Positions 23,979 through 33,344 of a DNA stretch of 64,000 nucleotides are shown in pieces. The DNA is taken from positions 956,982 to 1,020,981 of the forward strand of contig CANMRT010000001.1 in the NCBI GenBank assembly GCA_947500415.1, in the 5' to 3' direction. How positions within the stretch are numbered: position 1 is the stretch's first letter; each line of letters begins with the position of its first letter. The notes beneath the pieces were generated by a model. That model searched no databases. It was given only the letters and a program-made list of their open reading frames with translations, and was not told the DNA's origin. The translations under genes were made by a program, and so were the position numbers. The DNA comes from an uncultured Roseicyclus sp. (GTDB taxonomy: Bacteria > Pseudomonadota > Alphaproteobacteria > Rhodobacterales > Rhodobacteraceae).

Positions 23979-25367
23979 ATGGCAGTTCAAGTGATCGCAA
24001 AGGCAAAGGCCGCAGCATGGGCCATTGGCCTGTCGTTAGTGACGGCGGTGCCGGTTCAGGCCGATGGGTTGCGGCACGTTATGGCCGACGCCTATCGCCA
24101 CTCCAACCTGTTGGAGCAGAACCGCTACCTCCTTCGCATCCAAGATGAAGGCGTGGCCCAAGCGGTCGCGCAATTGCGCCCCATCATCAGCTTCGTGGCC
24201 ACGATGAGCCGCGATGTCATCAACAACACATCGAACGCCTCTGCCTCGCTGGTGCTGGAATATCTCGTTTACGACGGCGGTGCGCGGCGCTTCGGTGTCG
24301 AAGCGGCTGAAGAAACTGTGCTTGCCACGCGGGAGCAACTGATCTCCTTGGAACAGCAGGTTCTTCTTGATGCCGTGACGGCCTACATGAACGTCTGGCG
24401 CGACATGCAGATCGTGGGCGTCCGCGAACGCAATGTGCGGGTTATCACCCAGCAATTGCGCGCGGCTCAGGACCGGTTTGAGGTCGGCGAAGACACCCGC
24501 ACCGATGTGGCCCAGGCCGAGGCGCAATTGGCCACGGCCCGCTCGCAATTGGCCGCAGCGCAAGGTGCGCTGGATATCAGCCGCGAGTTGTTTAACCTCG
24601 CCGTCGGACGCTATCCCAACGGCCTGTCCGGCCCCGGAAGTCTGCCCAATGTGCCGCGAACCGAGGCAGCCGCCCAAGCGCTGGCCCGGCAGGAGCATCC
24701 CGCAATCCGCGCGCTTCAGCATGAGGTGACGGCGGCAGAGCTTGGCATCGAACAGGCCCGCGCCGGCGTGCGCCCACAAATTGCGCTGGAAGGCCGGGCG
24801 ACGGAAGTGTTTGAGAATACGGCCAATCCGTTCGCGGAAGGCACCTCAGGCACCATCGGCGTAACGCTGACGCAACCGATCTATCGGGGTGGGCAGCTTT
24901 TGTCGCTTGAACGTCAATCGCGCGCGCAGGCGGCAGCGATCCGATCCAGCCTCAACCAGCAGGTGCGATTGAACCTGCAAGCTGTGGGCAACGCCTGGGC
25001 CGGCATGGAAATTGCCAACGCGCAGATCCAGGCCGCTGACCAACGGATTGAGGCGGCGGAACTAGCGTTCCGGGGCGTGCAGGAAGAAGCGTCACTTGGC
25101 GCACGCACAACCCTGGATGTGCTGGATGCGGAACAGGACGTGCTCGACGCCCGGATCAGCCGTATTCAGGCGCAGACCGACCTCTATCTATCTTGTTACC
25201 AGCTTCTGGCAGCGTCCGGATTGCTGACGGTCGAACATCTGCATCTAAACGTGCCGGAATATGATCCGGCAGCCTACGCGAACCTCTTTTCCAATGCACC
25301 ATCGAGGGTCAACAGCCCACAAGGGCAGCAATTGGACTCGATGCTGGAACGGATCGGCCGCGACTGA
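23979..25367 (+). CDS. tolC: TolC-family outer membrane efflux channel
   Basis: The outer-membrane exit duct for type I secretion and RND/MFS efflux. The 462-residue protein has a signal peptide (AWAIGLSLVTAVPVQA, cleavage after VQA near residue 28). Two repeated outer-membrane efflux domains follow, with long helices (DRFEVGEDTRTDVAQAEAQL in the first half and GARTTLDVLDAEQDVLDAR in the second). The ATG at 23979 with a GGGGGA site is chosen because it begins the signal peptide. A frame open further upstream overlaps the pcm-like gene. It forms a likely operon with that gene. Confidence 0.93.
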   Translation: MAVQVIAKAKAAAWAIGLSLVTAVPVQADGLRHVMADAYRHSNLLEQNRYLLRIQDEGVAQAVAQLRPIISFVATMSRDVINNTSNASASLVLEYLVYDGGARRFGVEAAEETVLATREQLISLEQQVLLDAVTAYMNVWRDMQIVGVRERNVRVITQQLRAAQDRFEVGEDTRTDVAQAEAQLATARSQLAAAQGALDISRELFNLAVGRYPNGLSGPGSLPNVPRTEAAAQALARQEHPAIRALQHEVTAAELGIEQARAGVRPQIALEGRATEVFENTANPFAEGTSGTIGVTLTQPIYRGGQLLSLERQSRAQAAAIRSSLNQQVRLNLQAVGNAWAGMEIANAQIQAADQRIEAAELAFRGVQEEASLGARTTLDVLDAEQDVLDARISRIQAQTDLYLSCYQLLAASGLLTVEHLHLNVPEYDPAAYANLFSNAPSRVNSPQGQQLDSMLERIGRD

Positions 25368-25419
25368 CCGCAGCATCGGCTGTCTATAGCGGCCCGTGGC
25401 ACAACATCTGCATTTTACA

Positions 25420-25450
25420 CAATTCCCGTGCAGCTAAAGCGCGGGAATTG
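25420..25450. terminator. Hairpin downstream of tolC
   Basis: CAATTCCCGTGC and GCGCGGGAATTG pair over 12 bp with one T-G pair and a 7-base loop. It lies about 50 bp after tolC and 120 bp before the PopZ-like gene. The following TTGTGTG is a poor T-tract, so termination is likely but not certain. Confidence 0.55.
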
Positions 25451-25571
25451 TTGTGTGAAAAGGCAGTTTTGGGTATCTTGCGCGTGAATTGAGGATGAAG
25501 ACGGCCCGAAAAAGGGCTGCAAGTGGTGTGCCGGATCGCCTTTGAGCGCCGCGCGTCTGAGGAGAGCAAGA

Positions 25572-26744
25572 ATGTCTGACCCTGCGAAAACGCCGGAAGA
25601 GATTGAGGATGTTTTGGCATCCATCAGGCGGCTTGTCTCTGACCACACGCCCGGCCCAGACGGCTCCATGCAACCGTCCGATGCTGACGAAGAAGCCCCG
25701 GCTGCTTCCGAGGCGCCGAAGTCAGAAGATGGCGGTGAACGCCTTGTTTTGACGCCGTCTTTCCGGGTGAACGAACCCGATGATTCGTGGGCCCCGGTTG
25801 CAGAACAGGATGCCGAAGAAACCGCAGATGCGACCGACAGCCTTGTTTTGAATGTGCTCGCCCAAGATGCGGCGGCGGAAGAAGCGACAGATGGGCCAAG
25901 CGGTGAATGGCAGCCCGATGATCGCATGGCTGAATACGACACCGTCGGCCCGGAAGGTGACGCCGAAGAGGTATCGGGTGAAGCCGATGCAGCCGACAAT
26001 TTGCAGGACGACACCGACACCCTCGACGATCTGGAATCCGACGCAGAAGACGTAGCCGACCTGATCTTGCTGGACGGCGCGGCACCCGAGGCTGCGGAAT
26101 TCGAATCTGAGACCGGCGATGAGAATTGGCCAAGCGATGGCGCGGAAGCGGCGCTGCTGACCCTTGTCGCGCGCCGTGACCCGGCACCAGCCGAGAGCGC
26201 GGAAGCGGAAGAAGTAGAGAACTCCAACGCTGCCGACGCACACGCAGAAAACGATGAAGATACGTCGGAGACAAGCGATCCGGGGCCGGACGTTGCAGAG
26301 GTCGAAGCAACCGAAAATATGGCGGATGCGCCGGACGAGAGTGAAGATGAGGCGGTTATCGAAGGGGAAACCCACGACGCCGCATCTGAAACCGAAGCCT
26401 TGGACGACGAGACGCCAGATGAAGGTGTCAGCGACGAAGAGGCCCCTGCCGACCCTCCTGTTACGCCTGTCTTCTCGCGCAAACGACCCGTGCCTGAGAC
26501 TGTGTCGGAGGCAGAAGACGCGGCCGCGACAATCGAGGCCGAGGATCTGGGTGAGGCACCGTCACCTTTCACCTTCCCCGACACGGACGAAGGCATCCTT
26601 GACGAGGAAACACTGCGCGAGATCATCGTCGACGTTGTGCGCGAGGAACTGCAGGGCGTTCTCGGCCAGCGCATTACGCGCAACGTGCGCAAGATGGTGC
26701 GCCGCGAAATCCGTCTGGCGCTTGCGGCTGAAGACCTCGACTGA
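25572..26744 (+). CDS. PopZ-like (DUF2497) acidic scaffold protein
   Basis: The 390-residue protein has the two ends of the PopZ/DUF2497 family: an N-terminal helix (TPEEIEDVLASIRRLVSD) and a C-terminal oligomerisation helix bundle (LREIIVDVVREELQGVLG, then RKMVRREIRLALA). Between them lie about 300 residues of low-complexity acidic sequence rich in Glu, Asp and Ala. In Caulobacter, PopZ (177 residues) forms a polar hub that anchors ParB and the chromosome origin; the middle here is far longer. A role as a polar organiser is inferred from the terminal motifs. A GAGAGCAAG site precedes the ATG. Confidence 0.75.
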   Translation: MSDPAKTPEEIEDVLASIRRLVSDHTPGPDGSMQPSDADEEAPAASEAPKSEDGGERLVLTPSFRVNEPDDSWAPVAEQDAEETADATDSLVLNVLAQDAAAEEATDGPSGEWQPDDRMAEYDTVGPEGDAEEVSGEADAADNLQDDTDTLDDLESDAEDVADLILLDGAAPEAAEFESETGDENWPSDGAEAALLTLVARRDPAPAESAEAEEVENSNAADAHAENDEDTSETSDPGPDVAEVEATENMADAPDESEDEAVIEGETHDAASETEALDDETPDEGVSDEEAPADPPVTPVFSRKRPVPETVSEAEDAAATIEAEDLGEAPSPFTFPDTDEGILDEETLREIIVDVVREELQGVLGQRITRNVRKMVRREIRLALAAEDLD

Positions 26745-26873
26745 AGCTGGTCTCAGCGCCAACCGCACCACCCGTTTCCGCAATCATCCCGTGCAGTGCC
26801 CATTGCGCGGCTACGTCCGCGCGGGCTACATCAGAAGCAATGGCTGCAGAACCGTGGCCGAGGTGCGGGACAG

Positions 26874-29117
26874 ATGACCACAACACCCGAAACAGAAAGC
26901 CGGAAGCTGCTCTCCAGGCTGCAAGCTGTCATGGCCGAGGCCGATGCGGGGCAAGAACGGCTGGACCGCATCACCAGTTTGATTGCGGATTCCATGGCAT
27001 CGGAGGTCTGCTCAATCTATCTGCTGCGCGACGCCGAAACCCTAGAACTTTGCGCCACGCAGGGCCTTGCCGCTGAAGCGGTTCACGTGACACGCATGAG
27101 GTTGGGTGAAGGCCTTGTGGGCCGCGTCGCGCGCCGGGCACGCCCGATCAACACCACTAACGCGCCCTCTGAGCGCGGCTTCCGCTATATGCCGGAAACG
27201 GGGGAAGAGGCGTTTTCCAGCTTCCTCGGCGTTCCGATCCAACGCCTTGGTGACCGGCTAGGCGTTCTGGTCGTCCAATCTAAGGACGCGCGGATTTTCT
27301 CGGAAGATGAGGTCTACGCGTTGGAAGTCGTGGCCATGGTTTTGGCCGAAATGACCGAACTTGGCGCGTTCGTGGGCGAAGGTGCGGCGCTGTCGGCCCG
27401 CCACACAAGCCAGGTCATGTTCAAGGGCACCTGCGCGCAAGAAGGTGCCGCAATGGGCCACGTCTGGCTGCACGAGCCGCGCGTTGTCGTGACGCGACTG
27501 GTGTCCGAAGACCCGGACGCCGAACGCACCCGTCTGGTGGAGGCCGTCGATCAACTGCGCACCGACATCGACCAAATGTTGACCCGCGCACCGGTGGGCG
27601 ACGCCGAGCAGCGGGAAGTGATGGAATCCTACCGCATGTTTGCCCGATCCCGCGGCTGGCTGCGCCGGATGGAGGAGGATATCGCCCTGGGCCTGAGTGC
27701 CGAGGCGGCTGTCGAGAAGGAGCAATCCAGCGCGCGCGCACGGATGGAAACGGTTCCTGACGCCTACCTGCGGGACCGGCTGCATGATCTCGACGATCTG
27801 TCGAACCGGTTGCTACGGCTGCTGACAGGGCAGGGGCGCGACACCGGGGCAGACATGCCTGCCGATCCGGTGCTGGTTGCGCGGAACATCGGCCCCGCTG
27901 AGTTGCTCGACTACGGGCGCAGCCTAAGGGGCGTGGTGCTGGAAGAGGGCTCCGTCGGGTCCCACGCGGCTATCGTCGCCCGCGCCTTGGCCATTCCATT
28001 GGTGATCAACGCCAAAGGCATCGCAACCGAGGCGCTGAACGGCAACCCGGTCTTGGTAGATGGTGACCAGGGCATCGTGCACCTGCGCCCTGAAGATACT
28101 GTGTCGAGCGCCTTTCGCGACAAGCTCGCCATGCAGGCTGAAGCGCAGGAACGCTATGCCTCGATCCGGGAAAAACCTGCGCAAAGCCTTTGCGGCACAG
28201 TGGTGAACCTGAACATGAACGCGGGCCTCATGGCCGACCTCCCCTCGCTGCCCACATCGGGCGCGGAAGGGGTGGGCCTGTTCCGGACTGAGCTGCAATT
28301 CCTGACCCGTGCGCGCGTCCCACGCCGGGGCGAGTTGGCCAGTCTCTACGCCCGTGTGATGGATGCAGCCGGCGGCAAGCGCGTGGTGTTCCGCACACTT
28401 GATATCGGGTCGGACAAGGTCCTGCCCTACATGAAGCCCCAGGATGAGCCGAACCCTGCCTTGGGCTGGCGGGCGATCCGCGTGGGTCTGGACAAGCCGG
28501 GTGTGATGCGGATGCAATTGCAGGCGCTGATCCGGGCCGCAAATGGACGGCCCCTGACGGTCATGTTCCCTTTTATTGCGCAATTCGATGAGTTCACCCA
28601 GGCCCGTGATCATCTGTTGCGGGAAATGGACCGAGAGGCAGCCTTGGGCCACACCCTGCCCGAAAGCCTTGACGTGGGCGCGATGCTGGAAACCCCCAGC
28701 CTCGCCTTCGCGCCACGCCAGTTTTTCGAGATGGCCGATTTCATCTCCATCGGCGGGAACGACCTGAAGCAATTCTTCTTTGCGGCGGACAGAGAGAATG
28801 AACGGGTCCGGCGGCGCTATGACACGCTCAACGTCAGCTTCCTGACGTTCCTGGAACAGATCGTTCATCGCTGTGCGGACACCGACACGCCGCTGAGTTT
28901 CTGTGGCGAAGATGCCGGGCGGCCGGTCGATGCGCTGTGTTTTGCGGCGATGGGCCTGCGCAGCCTGTCGATGCGGCCATCGTCCATCGGGCCGGTAAAG
29001 TCCCTGCTGCGGCGCGTGGACCTACGTGAGGCGCGTGGAGTGATCACCGAGGCACGCGGCTCAGGTGCGCAAAGCGTGCGCGGAGCGGTCATGGACTGGC
29101 TGAAGCGGCAGGGGTAA
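26874..29117 (+). CDS. ptsP: GAF-domain phosphoenolpyruvate-protein phosphotransferase PtsP
   Basis: Enzyme I of the nitrogen-related phosphotransferase system takes phosphate from PEP and passes it to NPr, regulating metabolism rather than sugar uptake. The 747-residue protein has an N-terminal GAF domain (about residues 15-155), the HPr-binding region, and the swivelling domain with the phospho-histidine in GSHAAIVARALAIP. The PEP-binding barrel follows (GVGLFRTELQFL, LDIGSDKVLPYM, FCGEDAGRP with the catalytic cysteine). The canonical TNDL of the barrel reads GNDL here. The ATG at 26874 begins the conserved N-terminus; earlier codons look like non-coding sequence. Confidence 0.93.
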   Translation: MTTTPETESRKLLSRLQAVMAEADAGQERLDRITSLIADSMASEVCSIYLLRDAETLELCATQGLAAEAVHVTRMRLGEGLVGRVARRARPINTTNAPSERGFRYMPETGEEAFSSFLGVPIQRLGDRLGVLVVQSKDARIFSEDEVYALEVVAMVLAEMTELGAFVGEGAALSARHTSQVMFKGTCAQEGAAMGHVWLHEPRVVVTRLVSEDPDAERTRLVEAVDQLRTDIDQMLTRAPVGDAEQREVMESYRMFARSRGWLRRMEEDIALGLSAEAAVEKEQSSARARMETVPDAYLRDRLHDLDDLSNRLLRLLTGQGRDTGADMPADPVLVARNIGPAELLDYGRSLRGVVLEEGSVGSHAAIVARALAIPLVINAKGIATEALNGNPVLVDGDQGIVHLRPEDTVSSAFRDKLAMQAEAQERYASIREKPAQSLCGTVVNLNMNAGLMADLPSLPTSGAEGVGLFRTELQFLTRARVPRRGELASLYARVMDAAGGKRVVFRTLDIGSDKVLPYMKPQDEPNPALGWRAIRVGLDKPGVMRMQLQALIRAANGRPLTVMFPFIAQFDEFTQARDHLLREMDREAALGHTLPESLDVGAMLETPSLAFAPRQFFEMADFISIGGNDLKQFFFAADRENERVRRRYDTLNVSFLTFLEQIVHRCADTDTPLSFCGEDAGRPVDALCFAAMGLRSLSMRPSSIGPVKSLLRRVDLREARGVITEARGSGAQSVRGAVMDWLKRQG

Positions 29118-29276
29118 TCCGCCGCCCCTCGGGGTCACGCTTTTGCAAAGCGCCAACCCTCCTCGCAGCGGCTACGTATTCGGATTACTCTCAAGAACGT
29201 GGGGGGCTGCCCCGTCTGCGTGCCCGAAGGACCGCAGCCTCCTCCGGAGTTGCATTTGCCAAGATGAAGGCGCGGG

Positions 29277-29903
29277 TCAGCCCGAGCGGCGGAGGGTGGC
29301 GGTCAGAATGCCCATGCTGATCAAGGTTGCGCCGCCTGCGCGGGTGAGCCATGCGATCACTCCCGGGCGCGCAAGGCGGTTGCGCAGTGATCCTGCCAGA
29401 AGCGCATAGGCCAGCGCGTTGAGCGTGGCGATGGAAACGAAAGTCGCGATCAGGATCAGGAATTGCGGCAGCAACGGCGCGGTCGGCGTGAGGAACTGCG
29501 GAACAAATGCGATGAAGAAGGCGATGGATTTGGGGTTAAGCGCGGTAACGGCGGCGGCATGGCCGAAGGTACGGCGGGAACTGATGGCTTGTGCTTCGGG
29601 CAGGGCGAAGGCAGCCGTCTGCGCGCCAAGGATCATCTTGATGCCAAGGTAAACGAGATAGATGGCGCCTACCCATTTCAGTGCTGTGAAGAGCGTTGCG
29701 GAAGCCAGCACCAAAGCGCCCAAGCCTGCAAGAGACGCGGTCATGGCGATGAGGTCGCCCACGGCCACACCAGCGGCTGTTGAGACCGCAACGCGCCGTC
29801 CCTGGCTAATGGCGTAGCTCAGCACCAGCAAAACAGTCGGCCCGGGGATGAGGACCAAGAGGGTAGAGGCGGCAACGAAGGCCAACCAGGTTTCGAATGG
29901 CAT
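29277..29903 (-). CDS. LysE/RhtB-family amino-acid exporter
   Basis: An inner-membrane exporter of amino acids or related small molecules. The 208-residue protein has the family's six predicted membrane segments and the characteristic N-terminal signature VLIPGPTVLLVLSYAISQGR, plus NPKSIAFFIAFVPQF in the middle. The substrate (threonine, homoserine, leucine or other) cannot be told from sequence. It is separated by 24 bp from the upstream DUF2269 gene on the same strand. A second family member is at 54104-54733. Confidence 0.9.
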   Translation of the reverse strand: MPFETWLAFVAASTLLVLIPGPTVLLVLSYAISQGRRVAVSTAAGVAVGDLIAMTASLAGLGALVLASATLFTALKWVGAIYLVYLGIKMILGAQTAAFALPEAQAISSRRTFGHAAAVTALNPKSIAFFIAFVPQFLTPTAPLLPQFLILIATFVSIATLNALAYALLAGSLRNRLARPGVIAWLTRAGGATLISMGILTATLRRSG

Positions 29904-29927
29904 GTCTCAGCGCTCCTTTTCCGACAC

Positions 29928-30395
29928 TCAGCCCCAAAGCGGCGGCTTTGTCACCATCAACCAGAATACAAATGTCAGGGCGGCGAAGGCGGGCCAACCA
30001 AGCGCGAACCAGATGCGGTAGAGGTGGCGTGCTTCCGGTGGAACGCCACCGGTGGTTTGGGCGCAGAGATCGCGGATACGGATTTGCAGGTGAACGACCG
30101 GGGCCCAGCAGAGGAAGGCCAGGATGTAGAGAGCGTATGTGGTCAGTAGCCAGGGTTCCGTCCAGCCGAAGCCCGCGTACCAGACAAGCCACAGGCCCGT
30201 CGCAGGTTGAACGATGCCCGCAGGTGTCGTGAACAGCCAGTCGGCTACCACAACCCCGGACGCGACCCCATGGACCTGCGTCGCATCGCCGTAACGCATC
30301 ACCCAGACCATCTGAAATGCCGTTCCGATGCCTGTGCCGAAAAGGACGGTGCTCGACAGGATGTGCAGCCATTTGACGGTCAGGTACGGGTCCAT
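29928..30395 (-). CDS. DUF2269-family integral membrane protein
   Basis: The 155-residue membrane protein has four predicted helices. It begins MDPYLTVKWLHILSSTVLFG, with the TVKWLHILSS start typical of DUF2269 proteins, and contains a conserved-looking QPATGLWLVW stretch. No function is established for the family. The ATG at 30395 overlaps the stop codon of the preceding dehydrogenase/DoxX gene (ATGA), so the two are coupled and may work in the same membrane process. Confidence 0.75.
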   Translation of the reverse strand: MDPYLTVKWLHILSSTVLFGTGIGTAFQMVWVMRYGDATQVHGVASGVVVADWLFTTPAGIVQPATGLWLVWYAGFGWTEPWLLTTYALYILAFLCWAPVVHLQIRIRDLCAQTTGGVPPEARHLYRIWFALGWPAFAALTFVFWLMVTKPPLWG

Positions 30396-31648
30396 CAGCG
30401 TTCGTCCTCCAGCACCATCCAAGTGGCGATCAGGGCGAGAATGGGAATGTTCTTCAGAAGTCCGCCGAGCGGGAGCAGCCATAGGCCGGGCGCGATTACG
30501 GTGAAGGCCATCGTATAAGCGCCGACGAGCGCCAGTTGAAGCGCGCCGGTCAGTCTTGGTCGCCAATTGCGCAGGAGGGCAAAGGCCAGGACAAGGTCGG
30601 CAATGCCACCCAAGCGGGCGAGCGCAATCCAGCGACCATCTGGCAAGCCGGTATGGGCTGTCATCGGTAGAAACGTCTCGGACGGCAGGAACAGTCCAAG
30701 CAGGCCTGAGGCGAGCCATAGAAACGCCAGCACAAGGCGCAGCATGGGTCGGATCAGGAATAATCGCGCGTGCCATAGATCCTGTGTGCCAGCAGGGCGG
30801 TGGGCCAGAAACGCCTCCACCCCACGGGGCTTTGCGGCTAGCTGCGACACCAGATCCGCCTCATCGGTTTCGATGCCGTGAGTGATCTGGGCCACGGCGG
30901 TGCGAGAGATCGGGGCCATGTTCAGCGCGTCGCCCACGCCGCCCAGGGCCATCGCCATCGGCTCCGGGATCGGCAGCGGGCGGGCCTTCGGCAAGCCAAG
31001 CCACCCCCGCAAATCGGCGATCAGGCCCGATTGCGTTGTGCGGGTGGGGCCGCCGATGTCCCACGGGTGACCCGGTTTCGGGTTGTAGAGGCATTCGCCC
31101 ACAACACGCGCCAGATCCTCGGCATGGATCGGGTTGAAGACCTGTTCGCCTGATCCAACCACAGGCGACACCAGTGGCATCGCCGCCAAACCGCGCAACA
31201 GGGAAGTTCCGCCGTAGGAGGTGTTAGCCATGACCAGCCCCGGGCGCAGGATCGTTAGGCCCGCCGCCTCCGCCACGCGCTCCCCCTCACGCCGCCAATG
31301 CGCAAAAGGCGTGTCGGCTTCGATCCCCACGGCGGAGATCAGAACGCCACCGTCGGCGCGGGCATAAGCCGCTTCCGGGGCCTTCACATGAACCGCCTCG
31401 AACCGGGCGTCGGACGCAGTCAGCAACCCCGCTGCGTTTACGATCATACGGCCCTCAGCGGCCTCCCAAAACGCCGGATCGTGCGTGGCCGAAGCAGCCA
31501 AATCAGCCTCAAGCACCTCAAATCCCATCCGTGCCAAGCGCGTGACCCGCCGGGCAGAGGCCAGTACATCCCAGCCTTCAGCGCGCAGGTGAAAGGCAAT
31601 GTGACGCCCGATGAACCCATCCGCACCAAGGATCAGAACGCGCTTCAC
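30395..31648 (-). CDS. NAD(P)-binding SDR/NDUFA9-like protein fused to a DoxX-like membrane domain
   Basis: The 417-residue protein is a two-part fusion. The N-terminal ~290 residues form a Rossmann domain (VLILGADGFIGRHIAFHL) of the extended short-chain dehydrogenase type, close to complex I NDUFA9-like proteins. The C-terminal ~120 residues have four membrane helices resembling DoxX (LARLGGIADLVLAFALL, LPLGGLLKNIPILAL). A quinone- or redox-linked membrane role is inferred. Its ends overlap both neighbours by ATGA, making one operon with mtnP upstream and the DUF2269 gene downstream. Confidence 0.82.
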   Translation of the reverse strand: MKRVLILGADGFIGRHIAFHLRAEGWDVLASARRVTRLARMGFEVLEADLAASATHDPAFWEAAEGRMIVNAAGLLTASDARFEAVHVKAPEAAYARADGGVLISAVGIEADTPFAHWRREGERVAEAAGLTILRPGLVMANTSYGGTSLLRGLAAMPLVSPVVGSGEQVFNPIHAEDLARVVGECLYNPKPGHPWDIGGPTRTTQSGLIADLRGWLGLPKARPLPIPEPMAMALGGVGDALNMAPISRTAVAQITHGIETDEADLVSQLAAKPRGVEAFLAHRPAGTQDLWHARLFLIRPMLRLVLAFLWLASGLLGLFLPSETFLPMTAHTGLPDGRWIALARLGGIADLVLAFALLRNWRPRLTGALQLALVGAYTMAFTVIAPGLWLLPLGGLLKNIPILALIATWMVLEDER

Positions 31649-32514
31649 AGCACCCGGCCTGCCACGGCATCCAGCCGCGCCATCACGTCAGGATCGCGCG
31701 CTTCAGGGGCTGTCATGATCGCGTGTTCCAACGCTCGGTCGCATCCCGCCGGGCAGGGCGTGCGGTCTGCCGTCAGCGCGTGCGCAACGCCCGCAACCAT
31801 GGCTCGCGCGCTGGCGGCATTGCCGTGGAGCGTTTCGATAATCTCGGTGATTTCAACCGCGCCATGGTCGGGGTGCCAACTGTCGTAGTCAGTGATCATC
31901 GCGACGGAGGCGTAGCAAAGCTCTGCCTCGCGGGCGAGTTTGGCCTCAGGCATATTCGTCATGCCGATGACATCGCAGCGCCAGACCGCTCGGTAGAGCT
32001 TGGATTCCGCGAGGGTCGAAAACTGAGGACCCTCCATCGCCAGATAGGTGCCGCCGTCGTGGACGGTCACACCCGCCGCCGTCGCAGCTTCTCGTGCCAC
32101 GCTCGACAACTCCGGGCAAACGGGATGGGCCACCGACACATGGGCCACGCAACCCGTTCCAAAGAAAGACTTTTCCCGCGCGAACGTGCGGTCGATGAAT
32201 TGGTCGACGATCACGAAATCGCCCGGCGCCATCTCTTCCCGAAACGATCCGCAGGCGGAGACACTCAGCACATCGGTCACGCCCAACCGCTTCAGCGCGT
32301 CGATGTTGGCGCGGTAGGGGACGGTGGTTGGGGAGTGCACATGCCCGCGCCCGTGGCGGGGCAGGAACGCAATGGGCAATCCGTGCAGTCGCCCGGTCAG
32401 GATCGCGTCGGACGGCGCGCCGAAGGGGCTGTCGATCTCGACCCATTCCGCCTCTTCCAAGCCATCCATCTGGTAGAGGCCGGAGCCCCCTATGATGCCG
32501 AGATACCTGTCCAT
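31645..32514 (-). CDS. mtnP: S-methyl-5'-thioadenosine phosphorylase
   Basis: This enzyme cleaves methylthioadenosine with phosphate to adenine and methylthioribose 1-phosphate, the first step of methionine salvage. The 289-residue protein starts with the phosphate loop GIIGGSGLYQM and has RHGRGHVHSP, DVLSVSACGSF and AMEGPQFSTLAESKLYR, all typical of MtnP. The start at 32514 (MDRYLG) is chosen because the glycine-rich loop should lie near residue 10. Adenine released here can be recycled by apt at 37088. It leads the operon with the SDR/DoxX gene. Confidence 0.93.
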   Translation of the reverse strand: MDRYLGIIGGSGLYQMDGLEEAEWVEIDSPFGAPSDAILTGRLHGLPIAFLPRHGRGHVHSPTTVPYRANIDALKRLGVTDVLSVSACGSFREEMAPGDFVIVDQFIDRTFAREKSFFGTGCVAHVSVAHPVCPELSSVAREAATAAGVTVHDGGTYLAMEGPQFSTLAESKLYRAVWRCDVIGMTNMPEAKLAREAELCYASVAMITDYDSWHPDHGAVEITEIIETLHGNAASARAMVAGVAHALTADRTPCPAGCDRALEHAIMTAPEARDPDVMARLDAVAGRVL

Positions 32515-32584
32515 TTCCCCACGCGCCCTTGCTTGACCAGGCGCATGGTTGCATCGGGCCAGCCCCGATGCAACGCGTCGCGTT

Positions 32585-33064
32585 TCAGCGGCGGCGCAGC
32601 GTGATGTTCGGATTGCCACGCCCGGTATCGGGATAGCCGAGGCGAACTGTCAGGTCGGAGGCGGAATAGACCCCGGTGCCAGAGGTCGTCAGCCCTTCTT
32701 CGCCCAATGCCGCAGCTACAGCTGAAGGCAAGCTGCCCCCTTCTACGATGTGGTTCGGGCCAGCGATGTTGCATTCATTTGGCAGGAAGGTGGCATTGAC
32801 CCGATCGCGACCAGACCCGCTTCGAAACCCTCGTGCGGCGGGGTTCAGCACATTGATCTCGGTGAACCCAGCCGCAGCAAGGGCCGCAGCATCCACCGGT
32901 TGCCCGCGCATGTGGCGTACGCATTGCGGGGCCAAAAGCTGCATCCGCGCGGTTGTTGCGGCCACTTGCACGTCGTTGCTCAGCCCGCCGCCTGATCCGG
33001 TAGGGGCACAAGCGGCGAGGGCGGCGAGGAAGGGAAAAGAAAAAGCGAAGCGTGTCTTGGGCAT
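32585..33064 (-). CDS. Hypothetical lipoprotein
   Basis: The 159-residue protein has a signal peptide with the lipobox LAAC near residue 19, so it is probably lipidated and anchored in the envelope. The mature part has two more cysteines (APQCVRHM and PNECNIAG), possibly a disulfide, and no recognised domain. It lies 70 bp upstream of mtnP on the same strand; whether they share a transcript is unknown. Confidence 0.75.
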   Translation of the reverse strand: MPKTRFAFSFPFLAALAACAPTGSGGGLSNDVQVAATTARMQLLAPQCVRHMRGQPVDAAALAAAGFTEINVLNPAARGFRSGSGRDRVNATFLPNECNIAGPNHIVEGGSLPSAVAAALGEEGLTTSGTGVYSASDLTVRLGYPDTGRGNPNITLRRR

Positions 33065-33344
33065 CGGAAACCTCTGAGACTGTGAAGCGCTGGTCTAGTC
33101 TGACATGGCGACGCCCATTGCAGTCGGCAAGATCGGGCGCCAAACCCTGGACCGGTCGTTGTGCTTCAGACCTATCCAAAGGCACCTTGAACAGCGTCTC
33201 CCAAGGTGTGTCTGCGCCGCAACGCGGCATAGCCGGTATGCCGATGAATGCCGTGACTTAACCGCGCGTTCACTCTACCTGCCTACCAAACGACGGTCCG
33301 TGCCGGGCCTTTGACGCGCGAACAAACTCCTTCGAGGTATCTCT

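Noticed and set aside
25415-26692. Serine-rich frame of about 425 codons antisense to the PopZ-like gene
   Set aside because: The serine/alanine runs are the mirror image of Glu/Asp/Ala codons on the plus strand; it has no ribosome site and no motif.
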